DNA from: UBA2031 sp037189985
GTDB lineage: Bacteria > Pseudomonadota > Gammaproteobacteria > Pseudomonadales > Moraxellaceae
Reading direction: 5' to 3'
DNA: 64,000 bases
Assembly (NCBI GenBank): GCA_037189985.1
Contig: JBBCJX010000011.1
Span: 1-64,000 of the forward strand
The position numbers and the translations under genes were made by a program. Under the pieces are notes generated by a model that was not told the DNA's origin, searched no databases, and saw nothing but the letters and a program-made list of their open reading frames with translations. Positions 52,584 through 61,184 of this stretch are shown here, piece after piece. How positions within the stretch are numbered: the stretch's first letter is position 1; every line of letters starts with the position of its first letter.

Positions 52584-53057
52584 TTAACGCGGAGCGAAGC
52601 GGCGAAGCGACACCATCACTGTCGGCCATACCACTGCACTGGTCAGTGCCGGCAGCCAGTAAAGCCAGGAGTCCGGGCCTGTGGCAACGATATTGAGCAG
52701 GATGCGCTTGACGATGAGCCCCACCAGCACCAGCACGAATACCAGCAAGCTGGTCTGGGCCAGGGAAAAAACCGCTACACGGCGCCAGGAAAGCTGGGCC
52801 AGCCAGGCAATGATGGCCAGCACCATGGCGTGCAAGCCGAAAGGGGTGGCAAAGAGCACATCCAGCAACAAACCCAGAATGAATCCTGTCCAGACACCCA
52901 CCAGCCCCGGGGCATTCAGCACCCAGAAAACCAGCACCATGGTGACGAACTCCGGGCGCCAGTAGCTGAGGGCCTGCGGCAAAGGCAGCATCGCAAGAAC
53001 AAAAGCCAGCAGGAAGCTGAGCGGCAGGGCAAAGACAGGATTATGGCGTCGGGCCAT
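52584..53057 (-). CDS. mreD: Rod shape-determining protein MreD
   Basis: A 157-aa inner-membrane protein with five to six helices, the smallest part of the MreBCD elongation machinery. I start at the ATG at 53057 (MARRHNPVFA), which has GGGAGG about 6 bases upstream and overlaps the end of mreC by 17 bases. The family stretch WTGFILGLLLDVLFATPFGLHA lies mid-protein. The gap 52462-52583 before maf has nothing notable. Confidence 0.92.
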   Translation of the reverse strand: MARRHNPVFALPLSFLLAFVLAMLPLPQALSYWRPEFVTMVLVFWVLNAPGLVGVWTGFILGLLLDVLFATPFGLHAMVLAIIAWLAQLSWRRVAVFSLAQTSLLVFVLVLVGLIVKRILLNIVATGPDSWLYWLPALTSAVVWPTVMVSLRRFAPR

Positions 53058-53916
53058 GAGGGCCTCCCGTACGTGCCTGCCCGGCACTCAAGGAACGGTT
53101 GAAAAGCAGCAGGACGTGGCGGGTGCGATCAAGCTCCGCCACCGGACGCGCCTGAATGGTTGCAAACTCTCCCGTACCGCTCTTGCCGACATTGGTCACC
53201 ACGGCAACGGGATAACCCGCCGGAAACCGGTGCCCCAGACCTGAGCTCATCAACGTGTCGCCGACCTTCACATCCGCCGACTCTGGTACGAATTGCAAAC
53301 TCAGCCGGTCGATGTCACCCGTGCCTGCCAGAATGGCGCGAACTCCGTTGCGTGCTATGCGGACCGGCAAGGCATGCTCCCGGTCTGCAATCAGCATGGC
53401 GCGGGAGGTCTGGGGCCCCACCTCCGTCACCTGCCCCATGATGCCGCGGGCATCCAGCACCGGCTGGCCCTCGTACACGCCTTCAGCTTTCCCCTTGTTG
53501 ATGAGGATGATGTGACGGAAAGGATCGCTGTCGACAGCAATGATCTCGGCAATGAGCACGCGGCCATCCACAACAAGCGTGGAATCGAGCAAACCGCGCA
53601 GGCGTGCGTTTTCTGCAGCCAGTTCGGAAAACTTCTGCAAATGCCCCGAGAGCACCAGCAACTGGCTTTTCAGGTAGGCGTTTTCGGCACGCAAGGCCTC
53701 ATCGCTCATGGCGGAATCCGCCAGCCACTCGCTCAGGCGGCCCGGCCAGCCCATGACAGCATAAACCGGTGAAAACAATCCGTTGAGCTGGTAACGCACC
53801 GGATCGGTGAGGTGCTTGAAGCGCGAATCCACGAACAGCAATATCAGAGCGAGCAATACCGCAAACAGCAGACGGTAGCCCCCCCTGGATGATTTGCCGA
53901 AAAGCGTGGTTTCCAT
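53041..53916 (-). CDS. mreC: Rod shape-determining protein MreC
   Basis: A 291-aa bitopic protein linking MreB and the cell-wall synthases. An N-terminal helix lies at about 13-30, then a coiled coil (DEALRAENAYLKSQLLVLSGHLQ), and a beta-rich periplasmic domain (about 118-265) with DSDPFRHIILINKGKAEGVYEGQPVLD and LMSSGLGHRFPAGYPVA. It follows mreB by 107 bases, with a hairpin in the gap. Confidence 0.95.
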   Translation of the reverse strand: METTLFGKSSRGGYRLLFAVLLALILLFVDSRFKHLTDPVRYQLNGLFSPVYAVMGWPGRLSEWLADSAMSDEALRAENAYLKSQLLVLSGHLQKFSELAAENARLRGLLDSTLVVDGRVLIAEIIAVDSDPFRHIILINKGKAEGVYEGQPVLDARGIMGQVTEVGPQTSRAMLIADREHALPVRIARNGVRAILAGTGDIDRLSLQFVPESADVKVGDTLMSSGLGHRFPAGYPVAVVTNVGKSGTGEFATIQARPVAELDRTRHVLLLFNRSLSAGQARTGGPHGPTP

Positions 53917-53965
53917 ATCGCTACCCGAATATCCGCCCGAAAACCAAAACGGGAGACTAAAACAA

Positions 53966-53993
53966 AAGCCGGCAGTAAGCCGGCTCGTTCACA
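53966..53993 (-). terminator. Hairpin with T-tract between mreB and mreC
   Basis: On the minus strand, AGCCGGC and GCCGGCT pair around a 5-base loop and are followed by TTTGTTTT. This is a recognisable, if slightly imperfect, intrinsic terminator inside an operon. It should reduce mreC and mreD transcription relative to mreB. Confidence 0.65.
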
Positions 53994-54023
53994 TCACGAT
54001 TCCGCACTGGCCCCGGACGTGCG

Positions 54024-55070
54024 TCAATCCACGAACAACATGTCGTAGGCGGGATTGTCCATGAACTCCAGCGCACGGCCACCACCACGCGCCACACAGG
54101 TCAGGGGGTCTTCCGCAACAATGACCGGCAACCCGGTTTCCTTGCTGAACAGCTTGTCGAGATCGCGCAGCAAGGCGCCACCGCCGGTCAGCACCATGCC
54201 ACGCTCGGCAATGTCAGCAGAAAGTTCGGCCGGGGTCTGCTCAAGGGCACTCTTGACGGCCGTGACAATGCCGGTCAGCGGATCCAGCAGGGCACCCAGG
54301 ATTTCATCGGAATTCAGGGTAAAGGAGCGAGGCACACCCTCGGCAAGATTGCGGCCGCGCACTTCGATCTCGCGCAACTCACCGCCGGCAAAGGCCGTCC
54401 CGATTTCCTGCTTGATACGTTCTGCCGTGGACTCACCGATGAGGCAGCCATGCTGGCGGCGCACATAGGAAACGATGCAGTCATCAAAAAGATCACCGCC
54501 AATGCGCACGGAATCGGAGTAGACAGAGCCGGACAGGGAAATCACGGCGATTTCCGTCGTGCCGCCACCAATATCCACCACCATGGAGCCACAGGCCTGT
54601 TCCACAGGCAGACCGGCACCGATGGCCGCCGCCATGGGCTCCTCGATCAACCGCACTTCACGGGCACCCGCCCCCAGCACGGACTCGCGGATGGCGCGAC
54701 GCTCCACCAGGGTGGACTTGCAGGGCACGCAAACCAGCACACGCGGGCGCGGGGGCAACATGCCCTTTTCATGCACCTTCTTGATGAAGAACTGCAGCAT
54801 TTTCTCCGTCACCTCAAAGTCGGCGATGACACCGTCTTTCAGGGGGCGGATGGCAGAGATATTGCCCGGCGTACGGCCCAGCATGCGCTTGGCATCAACA
54901 CCCACCGCCGCCACGGTCTTGGTCACGCCGTTCTGGCGGATGGCAACCACGGACGGCTCATTGAGCACAATGCCGCGATCGGGGACATAGATGATGGTGT
55001 TGGCAGTGCCAAGGTCGATGGCAAGGTCGGAAGAGAAAAGACCGAGAAAGCTTTTGAGAATGGGAAGCAT
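54024..55070 (-). CDS. mreB: Rod shape-determining actin homologue MreB
   Basis: A 348-aa bacterial actin that guides cell-wall elongation. The nucleotide motifs are LAIDLGTANTIIYV (about 15-28), DIGGGTTEIAVISLSG (about 168-183) and VLTGGGALLRDLDKL (about 293-307). The short N-terminus with FLGLFSSD can act as a membrane-binding helix. It diverges from gatC, as in Pseudomonas. The gap 55071-55309 carries a candidate gatC promoter but no clear mreB promoter. Confidence 0.97.
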   Translation of the reverse strand: MLPILKSFLGLFSSDLAIDLGTANTIIYVPDRGIVLNEPSVVAIRQNGVTKTVAAVGVDAKRMLGRTPGNISAIRPLKDGVIADFEVTEKMLQFFIKKVHEKGMLPPRPRVLVCVPCKSTLVERRAIRESVLGAGAREVRLIEEPMAAAIGAGLPVEQACGSMVVDIGGGTTEIAVISLSGSVYSDSVRIGGDLFDDCIVSYVRRQHGCLIGESTAERIKQEIGTAFAGGELREIEVRGRNLAEGVPRSFTLNSDEILGALLDPLTGIVTAVKSALEQTPAELSADIAERGMVLTGGGALLRDLDKLFSKETGLPVIVAEDPLTCVARGGGRALEFMDNPAYDMLFVD

Positions 55071-55232
55071 GGGGGCAGGAAACCTGATTCAGTCGCGTAC
55101 GTGCGAGGCCGGACCTGCAAGAAGGAGACAGGTCGGCGTCCAGAAGGACCCCGGGACTGCCTGCGCCAAACCCGCGCCAGCAGCGGCCCGAAGCCCGTAA
55201 AATGCGGCTAACTCTAAACAAACAGGGTCCTT

Positions 55233-55260
55233 TGGACAAGCTGCGAACTGTGCTAATTTG
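55233..55260 (+). promoter_or_regulatory. Candidate promoter for gatCAB
   Basis: TTGGAC at 55233-55238 and TAATTT at 55255-55260 are separated by 16 bases and lie 50 bases upstream of the gatC ATG. Each hexamer has moderate similarity to the sigma-70 consensus. Confidence 0.35.
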
Positions 55261-55309
55261 CCCAGCCTTACGCACTCCCGACAATCCCCCTGAATATCCG
55301 AGTACTCGC

Positions 55310-55597
55310 ATGGCCCTGACCGCCGCCGAGGTGGCAAAGATCGCCCACCTCGCCCGACTCCAGCTCACGACCGAGGAAGAAGGCAGGGTCACTGACCGCC
55401 TGAACGACATCCTCGTACTCATCGACAAGTTGCAGGCCGCCGACACCACCGGTATTGAACCGATGGCCCACCCGGTGGATGCCACCCAGAGCCTGCGCGA
55501 AGATGCGGTGACCGAGACCAACCACCGCGACGCCTACCAGAAGATCGCACCGGCCACTGAGGCCGGCCTCTATCTCGTACCCAAGGTTATCGAATAA
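55310..55597 (+). CDS. gatC: Asp/Glu-tRNA amidotransferase subunit C
   Basis: A 95-aa stabilising subunit of the enzyme that amidates Asp-tRNA(Asn) or Glu-tRNA(Gln). I start at the ATG at 55310 (MALTAAEVAKIAHLARLQL), the standard N-terminus; the open frame upstream is not conserved. GIEPMAHPV and LREDAVTETNHRD are family marks. It is first in gatC-gatA-gatB. Confidence 0.95.
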   Translation: MALTAAEVAKIAHLARLQLTTEEEGRVTDRLNDILVLIDKLQAADTTGIEPMAHPVDATQSLREDAVTETNHRDAYQKIAPATEAGLYLVPKVIE

Positions 55598-55609
55598 ACA
55601 GCTCCCTTC

Positions 55610-55656
55610 CCTTCTCCCGGCTGGAGAAGGTGCCCGCAGGGCAGATGAGGGTCCGC
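55610..55656 (+). repeat. Hairpin repeat between gatC and gatA
   Basis: CCTTCTCC (55610-55617) pairs with GGAGAAGG (55623-55630), followed by TGCCCGCAGGGCA. This is a third dispersed-hairpin family in the window. It has no T-run and lies inside the operon, 14 bases before the gatA ATG. Confidence 0.55.
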
Positions 55657-55670
55657 CCGAGAAAGCTCAT

Positions 55671-57137
55671 ATGTCATCACCACTACACCAAAAAACCCTT
55701 GCCGAACTGGCTGCCGGTCTCACCGCCCGCGAGTACTCCAGTCGCGAGCTCACCCAGCATTTCCTGGCACGCATCAAGAAACATGATGGCGAGCTCAACA
55801 GTTTCATTACAGTTTGTGATGAGCTGGCCCTGCAGCAGGCCGATGCTGCCGATGCCGCGCGTGCTGCCGGCAAAGCTGGCACACTTACCGGCATCCCGCT
55901 CGCACAGAAAGACATTTTCTGCACGGAAGGCGTGAAGACCACTTGCGCCTCGAAAATGCTGGACAACTTCATCTCGCCTTACAACGCGGCCGTCATCGAA
56001 AAATTCAATGCCGCAGGCAGCGTCATGCTGGGCAAGACGAACATGGACGAGTTCGCCATGGGCTCGTCGAATGAAACCAGCTTTTATGGGCCGGTGAAAA
56101 ACCCCTGGGACATCAGCAAAGTTCCCGGTGGCTCCTCTGGCGGCTCCGCTGCTGCCGTTGCAGCGCGTCTGGCACCGGCTGCCACCGGCACGGACACCGG
56201 CGGCTCCATCCGCCAGCCGGCAGCGCTCTGCAATCTCACCGGACTCAAGCCCACTTATGGCCGCGTTTCGCGCTGGGGCATGATCGCTTTTGCCTCAAGC
56301 CTGGATCAGGCCGGCCCCATGGCACAGAGCGCTGAAGACGCTGCGCTCCTGATGAACGCCATGTCCGGGCACGATACACGCGACTCCACCAGCATCTTGC
56401 ATCCTATTCCTGACCATACGGCAACACTGAATGATTCCATCGCCGGATTGCGTATCGGACTACCCAGGCAATATTTCGGCAACGGCCTGGATGCCGGTGT
56501 GGAGAAAGTCATTGCAGCAGCGATTGACGAGCTGAAAAAGCTGGGCGCCAGCGTGGTGGAAATCGATCTCCCTACCTCTGATCTGGCTGTGCCCGCGTAT
56601 TACGTGATCGCACCCGCCGAATGCTCATCGAACCTTTCACGGTTTGACGGTGTGCGTTTCGGTTACCGCTGCGAAAATCCGCAGGACCTTACGGACCTTT
56701 ACAAGCGCTCGCGGGCCGAGGGTTTTGGTGCAGAGGTCAAACGACGCATCATGGTTGGTACCTATGCACTTTCAGCCGGTTATTACGACGCCTACTACCT
56801 GCAGGCACAAAAAGTGCGTCGACTGATCAAGAACGATTTTGCCCGTGCCTTTGAGCAGTGCGATGTGATTGCCGGCCCCACTTCACCGACAGTGGCTTTC
56901 GGCCTGGGCGAGAAGCAGGCAGACCCGATTGCCATGTACCTTTCAGACATCTACACCATTGCCACCAATCTTGCAGGCTTGCCCGGCATGAGCCTGCCCG
57001 CCGGTTTTTCACAGAACCTGCCCGTGGGCCTGCAGCTGATCGGCAACTTCTGGAGCGAAGGCCGCCTGCTCAATGTCGCACACCGCTACCAGCAAGTGAC
57101 AGACTGGCACCGTCGTCTGCCCGCCGCTTTCGAGTGA
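55671..57137 (+). CDS. gatA: Asp/Glu-tRNA amidotransferase subunit A
   Basis: A 488-aa amidase that releases ammonia from glutamine or asparagine for GatB. The Ser-cisSer-Lys triad is complete: Lys80 (PLAQKDIF), Ser155 (GGSSGGSA) and Ser179 (DTGGSIRQP). NMDEFAMGSSNETS and GLKPTYGRVSRWG are standard. It precedes gatB by ten bases. Indirect Asn- or Gln-tRNA formation is implied; which one is not decidable here. Confidence 0.97.
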   Translation: MSSPLHQKTLAELAAGLTAREYSSRELTQHFLARIKKHDGELNSFITVCDELALQQADAADAARAAGKAGTLTGIPLAQKDIFCTEGVKTTCASKMLDNFISPYNAAVIEKFNAAGSVMLGKTNMDEFAMGSSNETSFYGPVKNPWDISKVPGGSSGGSAAAVAARLAPAATGTDTGGSIRQPAALCNLTGLKPTYGRVSRWGMIAFASSLDQAGPMAQSAEDAALLMNAMSGHDTRDSTSILHPIPDHTATLNDSIAGLRIGLPRQYFGNGLDAGVEKVIAAAIDELKKLGASVVEIDLPTSDLAVPAYYVIAPAECSSNLSRFDGVRFGYRCENPQDLTDLYKRSRAEGFGAEVKRRIMVGTYALSAGYYDAYYLQAQKVRRLIKNDFARAFEQCDVIAGPTSPTVAFGLGEKQADPIAMYLSDIYTIATNLAGLPGMSLPAGFSQNLPVGLQLIGNFWSEGRLLNVAHRYQQVTDWHRRLPAAFE

Positions 57138-57147
57138 GGACCACCAC

Positions 57148-58596
57148 ATGACCTGGGAAGTTGTGATCGGTCTGGAAATACATGTCCAGCTCAACACCAA
57201 ATCCAAGATTTTCTCGGGCTCCGACACCACCTTCGGTGCCGAAGCCAACACGCAGGCCAGCCTGATTGATCTGGGGATGCCCGGCGTCCTGCCCGTACTG
57301 AACAAGGGTGCCGTACGCAATGCCATCAAGTTCGGCCTAGGCATCAATGCCGAGCTTGGCCGGAAGTCAGTATTTGCGCGCAAGAACTACTTCTATCCTG
57401 ACCTGCCCAAGGGCTATCAGATATCACAGATGGAACTGCCCATCGTGGGTAAAGGCTTCATCGACATCACTCTTGATGATGGTGCGGTAAAACGCGTGAA
57501 CATTACCCGCGCACATCTGGAAGAGGATGCCGGAAAGTCACTGCATGAAGACTTCTCGGGCATGACCGGCATCGACCTCAATCGTGCCGGTACGCCGCTG
57601 CTGGAAATCGTCTCGGAGCCCGACATGCGCTCCGCCAAGGAAGCCGTGGCTTATGCACGCGCTATCCATGCCCTGATCCGCTATCTGGACATTTCCGATG
57701 GCAACATGGCCGAAGGCTCCATGCGCTGCGACTGCAATGTCTCCATACGCGAGAAAGGTGCCACCGCTTTCGGCACGCGCCGCGAAATCAAGAACGTCAA
57801 CTCCTTCAAGTTCATCGAGAAGGCCATCAACAGCGAAATCGAATGGCAGATCGACGAGATCGAGTCCGGCCGCAAGATTGCGCAGGCCACGGTGCTCTAC
57901 AATCCGGACACCAACAAGACCCGCGCCATGCGCAGCAAGGAAGAAGCCAACGACTACCGCTACTTCCCTGACCCCGACTTGCTGCCGGTTGTGCTGGATG
58001 AGGCCCTGATTGAAGAAATCCGCGCAAGCCTGCCCGAACTGCCCGCAACCAAGCGTGAACGCTTTGTCTCGCAATACGGTCTGCCCGACTATGATGCCGG
58101 CATACTGGCGGCCGACCGCGTGCTCGCTGACTTCTTCGAAGCCACGGTAACGGCCGCCAATGGCGCCGCCAAACAGGCTTCCAACTGGGTCATGATGGAC
58201 ATACTGGGCGCGCTCAACCGCACGGAAAAAGACATCAGCGAATCACCGGTATCACCCGAGCAGCTCGGCGGCCTCATCAACCGCATCAACGACAACACCA
58301 TCTCCGGCAAGATCGGCAAGCAGGTCTTCCAGGCCTTGTGGGATGGTGAAGGCAAGACAGCCGACGACATTATCGAGAGCAAAGGCCTCAAGCAGGAATC
58401 TGATTCCGGTGCCATCGAAGCCATCATCGACAAGGTATTGACCGAGAACCCACAGCAGGTGGACAACTACCGCGCAGCCGAAGAAGCAAAGCGTGGCAAG
58501 ATGTTCGGTTTCTTCGTCGGCCAGGTGATGAAGCTTTCACAGGGCAAGGCAAATCCCGGCCAGGTGAACGAATTACTGAAGAAGAAGCTGGGCTAG
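57148..58596 (+). CDS. gatB: Asp/Glu-tRNA amidotransferase subunit B
   Basis: A 482-aa kinase-transamidase that activates the misacylated tRNA and accepts ammonia from GatA. The catalytic cradle begins VIGLEIHVQLNTKSKIFSG, then NYFYPDLPKGYQISQ, GIDLNRAGTPLLEIVSEPD and SMRCDCNVSIRE. The C-terminal helical and YqeY-like tail domains (about 300-482) read GLKQESDSGAIEAIIDKVL and FFVGQVMKLSQGKANP. The length is typical. Confidence 0.97.
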   Translation: MTWEVVIGLEIHVQLNTKSKIFSGSDTTFGAEANTQASLIDLGMPGVLPVLNKGAVRNAIKFGLGINAELGRKSVFARKNYFYPDLPKGYQISQMELPIVGKGFIDITLDDGAVKRVNITRAHLEEDAGKSLHEDFSGMTGIDLNRAGTPLLEIVSEPDMRSAKEAVAYARAIHALIRYLDISDGNMAEGSMRCDCNVSIREKGATAFGTRREIKNVNSFKFIEKAINSEIEWQIDEIESGRKIAQATVLYNPDTNKTRAMRSKEEANDYRYFPDPDLLPVVLDEALIEEIRASLPELPATKRERFVSQYGLPDYDAGILAADRVLADFFEATVTAANGAAKQASNWVMMDILGALNRTEKDISESPVSPEQLGGLINRINDNTISGKIGKQVFQALWDGEGKTADDIIESKGLKQESDSGAIEAIIDKVLTENPQQVDNYRAAEEAKRGKMFGFFVGQVMKLSQGKANPGQVNELLKKKLG

Positions 58597-58610
58597 GGCG
58601 GAAGCGATCA

Positions 58611-58642
58611 TGAAAAAGGGCTGCAAACGCAGCCCTTTTTCA
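58611..58642. terminator. Bidirectional terminator after gatB
   Basis: GGGCTGC-AAAC-GCAGCCC (58618-58635) is flanked by AAAAA and TTTTT. It ends gatCAB rightward and the converging leftward transcript that stops at 58664. Confidence 0.88.
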
Positions 58643-58663
58643 TTCATGCCGAGGGATACGAGC

Positions 58664-59320
58664 TTAATAAGTCAGCCCCGACATGAGCTCGCCACTGTCA
58701 TTATTGAATACAAACGTATTTTGCTGGCCTGGAAACAGGATTTCTCCTGTTTCACTCCTTCTTGGTGCCTGGATATCCAATGCCTGGCCAATGTCTCCGT
58801 AGACATCCGGGCTCACTCCCTCGGCCCTCATCGTGTAAGTGGCAGCAACGTTCAATCCATGGATACTGTAGAAAGGCTTGGCCAGCACAATGATTTCCTT
58901 GAGCACAACCTGCCCGAGACAAAAACGGGCAAGTTCCTGTCCGTTCTCACGGTGTAGCGGCGTGTAATATTCACGGCCCTTGCCGGTCAGGTCATACTCA
59001 AGACCTACCTGATGCATATCCAGATCGTATTTGGGCGACTCACGCAACAAGCCGCTATCCACGAGACGGCGCCAGCTCAACCCGAGAGGGTTATGCGGCC
59101 TGCCTGCCGGCTCGCCATCACGATATGACAGCGCCACCACATGCGGAAAACCGTAGACAAGCGGAATGACACGACACAGAGGGCTCTGCTCGGCATACAT
59201 CTGATTGATGGCTGCCGAGATGGGTGCGTGATACTTGCTTTCATCAGGCTTGATACTGGCGCAACGATACAACACGAACATCATGGCGATGGCCGCTACC
59301 AGGAAAAATGAACGGCTCAT
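58664..59320 (-). CDS. Exported protein of unknown function
   Basis: A 218-aa protein with an N-terminal hydrophobic segment (about 3-18) that could be a signal anchor; YRCAS is not a proper lipobox. The rest is periplasmic. The sequence YDLTGKGREYY, then ARFCLGQVVLKEIIVLAKPF and AATYTMRAEGVSPDVYGDIGQAL, resembles the pattern (YxLTxxGxxYY, FCxG, then a two-strand core) that I recall from uncharacterised secreted proteins. I cannot name the family securely. It follows the quinone reductase gene by 12 bases and probably shares its transcript. Confidence 0.6.
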   Translation of the reverse strand: MSRSFFLVAAIAMMFVLYRCASIKPDESKYHAPISAAINQMYAEQSPLCRVIPLVYGFPHVVALSYRDGEPAGRPHNPLGLSWRRLVDSGLLRESPKYDLDMHQVGLEYDLTGKGREYYTPLHRENGQELARFCLGQVVLKEIIVLAKPFYSIHGLNVAATYTMRAEGVSPDVYGDIGQALDIQAPRRSETGEILFPGQQNTFVFNNDSGELMSGLTY

Positions 59321-59332
59321 TTTCCGGATGAC

Positions 59333-60034
59333 TCACTTCTTCGGATAAAGCTTCTCGTCGAACTCACTCATCTTCGGAAAGACCAGCGGCGTAGCATCCG
59401 GCAATGCCGCCAGCCAATCCCGGTAATCCTGCATGATCTGATCACGCGCTTCAGGCTTGAGATAAGGGATGTGGTAGCCCGCAAAAAACGGCAGGACATC
59501 AAGACCGACATAAGCCAGTGTGCCGCGCAGGACAGGGCGCAGCATCAGATCCAGTTCACCGTGTATGGCACCAGGACCGAACATGTGCTCACGCCCGCCC
59601 AGCGTGAAACTAAGAACGGCTTTCTTGCCCTTGAGGCCACCGTTGTCATAAAAACGCAGGCCTCCGTAACAGAAGCCTGACAGCAATACGCGGTCTATCC
59701 AGCCCTTGAGAATGGCGGGCACAGAGAACCAGTAGAGTGGGAAGCTCAGCATGATGAGGTCTGCTTTCTTCACCTTTTCCACTTCGGCCGCTATGTCGGA
59801 AGCAATGGTTCCGGCTTCATAGTTCTGCCGCTGCTCCAGCGCATAGACGAGATAATCTTCTTTCTTGCGTGAACCGAAATCTTCAGCAGAAGCCACCGGG
59901 TTCCACTGCATGGCATAGAGATCAGACACTTCGACACTGTGCCCTGCGGCAGTCAGGTCAGCGACGGCCGTTTTCATCATGGACGTGGTGAAAGACTGCG
60001 GCTCGGGATGAGCGTGGACAATCAGGACATTCAT
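59333..60034 (-). CDS. NAD(P)H-dependent quinone reductase, flavodoxin fold
   Basis: A 233-aa FMN or FAD protein of the NQO1/MdaB-like flavodoxin-fold-2 family. I use the ATG at 60034 (MNVLIVHAHPEPQSF), with GGAGG a few bases upstream. Flavin-contacting segments are VHAHPEPQSF, SFPLYWFSVPAILKGWIDRVL (about 95-115, in parts) and TLGGREHMF. Relatives reduce quinones by two electrons, avoiding radicals. Its upstream gap (60035-60239) also carries the start region of the divergent crotonase gene. Confidence 0.85.
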   Translation of the reverse strand: MNVLIVHAHPEPQSFTTSMMKTAVADLTAAGHSVEVSDLYAMQWNPVASAEDFGSRKKEDYLVYALEQRQNYEAGTIASDIAAEVEKVKKADLIMLSFPLYWFSVPAILKGWIDRVLLSGFCYGGLRFYDNGGLKGKKAVLSFTLGGREHMFGPGAIHGELDLMLRPVLRGTLAYVGLDVLPFFAGYHIPYLKPEARDQIMQDYRDWLAALPDATPLVFPKMSEFDEKLYPKK

Positions 60035-60239
60035 GGAAAACCTCCGGCAACAGGGACAGGGCACCGGCAAGGCCGGCTGACATGGGGGGCGAATCTACCA
60101 AGGCCCCCACGGGATTGCACTGCAAAATTCCGGTACCGGAAAACTGGCCTGAAAAACCGGCAACAAGGCCCCATGGCACATGCGCCCACCCGTCATTTGA
60201 TGCTAAAAGACGGGCCTGCGCGCACGAAGGAGAACCCGC

Positions 60240-61115
60240 ATGGATTACAACACTCTCGATTACCAGCTCGCCGATGGCATCCTGACCCTGACGCTCAACC
60301 GGCCCGATCAACTCAATGCCTTTACCGTGGAGATGGCCAATGAACTGGTCCACGCCTTCAACCGCGCCAGCAGCGATGAGGCCGTGAAAGCGATTGTTGT
60401 CACCGGCTCCGGCCGTGCCTTTTGCGCCGGCATGGACCTTTCTGTGCCCGGCAATGTCTTCGGCCTTGATGAGTCGCAACGCCCAACAGTAGCCGACATG
60501 CATGACCGCCTGGATGACCCGGCCATATTCAATGGTGTCCGGGACACGGGCGGGCGCGTCACGCTTGCCATCTACGAATGTACCAAACCGGTGATCGGTG
60601 CCATCAACGGGGCTGCCGTGGGAATTGGCGCCACCATGACACTGGCCATGGACATACGGCTTGCGTCGGAGAAAGCACGCATCGGCTTTGTGTTCGGCAA
60701 GATCGGCGTGGCACCCGAAGCATGCTCAAGCTGGTTCCTGCCACGTATTGTGGGGATCTCGCAGGCACTGGAATGGGTCTATAGCGCCGAGATCATGGAT
60801 GCCGCCGAAGCACTGCGTGGCGGCCTGGTAAAAGCCGTATTTCCGCCCGAGCAACTGCTGGACGAGGCCTACAAGCTGGCGCACAAGTTTGTGGACAACC
60901 GCTCCCCGGTTTCAACGGCACTGATACGCCAGATGCTGTACCGCAACTCTGCGCAACCACATCCGGTGGAGGCTCATCGCATTGATTCACTGGCCATGTT
61001 CTACACCAGCATCGGCGATGGCAAAGAAGGCGTGCAGTCTTTCCTGGAAAAGCGCAGCCCGGAATTCAAGGGCAGCACAACACAGATGCCGCCCTTCTAT
61101 CCCTGGTGGAAATGA
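60240..61115 (+). CDS. Enoyl-CoA hydratase/isomerase (crotonase) family protein
   Basis: A 291-aa crotonase-family protein. The oxyanion-hole segments are SGRAFCAGMDLS (about 57-68) and AINGAAVGIGATM (121-133). Glu160 (GVAPEACSS) is the second family glutamate, but the position of the first catalytic glutamate of true hydratases is Thr132. With a single glutamate it is more like an isomerase or another crotonase activity than a hydratase. AAGGAG precedes the ATG by eight bases. No other fatty-acid gene lies nearby. Confidence 0.85.
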   Translation: MDYNTLDYQLADGILTLTLNRPDQLNAFTVEMANELVHAFNRASSDEAVKAIVVTGSGRAFCAGMDLSVPGNVFGLDESQRPTVADMHDRLDDPAIFNGVRDTGGRVTLAIYECTKPVIGAINGAAVGIGATMTLAMDIRLASEKARIGFVFGKIGVAPEACSSWFLPRIVGISQALEWVYSAEIMDAAEALRGGLVKAVFPPEQLLDEAYKLAHKFVDNRSPVSTALIRQMLYRNSAQPHPVEAHRIDSLAMFYTSIGDGKEGVQSFLEKRSPEFKGSTTQMPPFYPWWK

Positions 61116-61136
61116 AACGTTGCGCCTGAGGATAAA

Positions 61137-61174
61137 AAAAGCCTTGTGCACGCTCAAACGTCACAGGGCTTTTC
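61137..61174. terminator. Terminator between crotonase and DUF2806-like genes
   Basis: AAAAGCCTTGTG pairs with CACAGGGCTTTT (one wobble pair) around a 13-base loop, between two convergent genes. A-runs and T-runs on the two sides fit bidirectional termination. Confidence 0.7.
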
Positions 61175-61184
61175 AGGGCTGGCA

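Noticed and set aside
54450..55211. Plus-strand open frame across mreB
   Set aside because: It is antisense to mreB, histidine-rich by composition only, with no domain.
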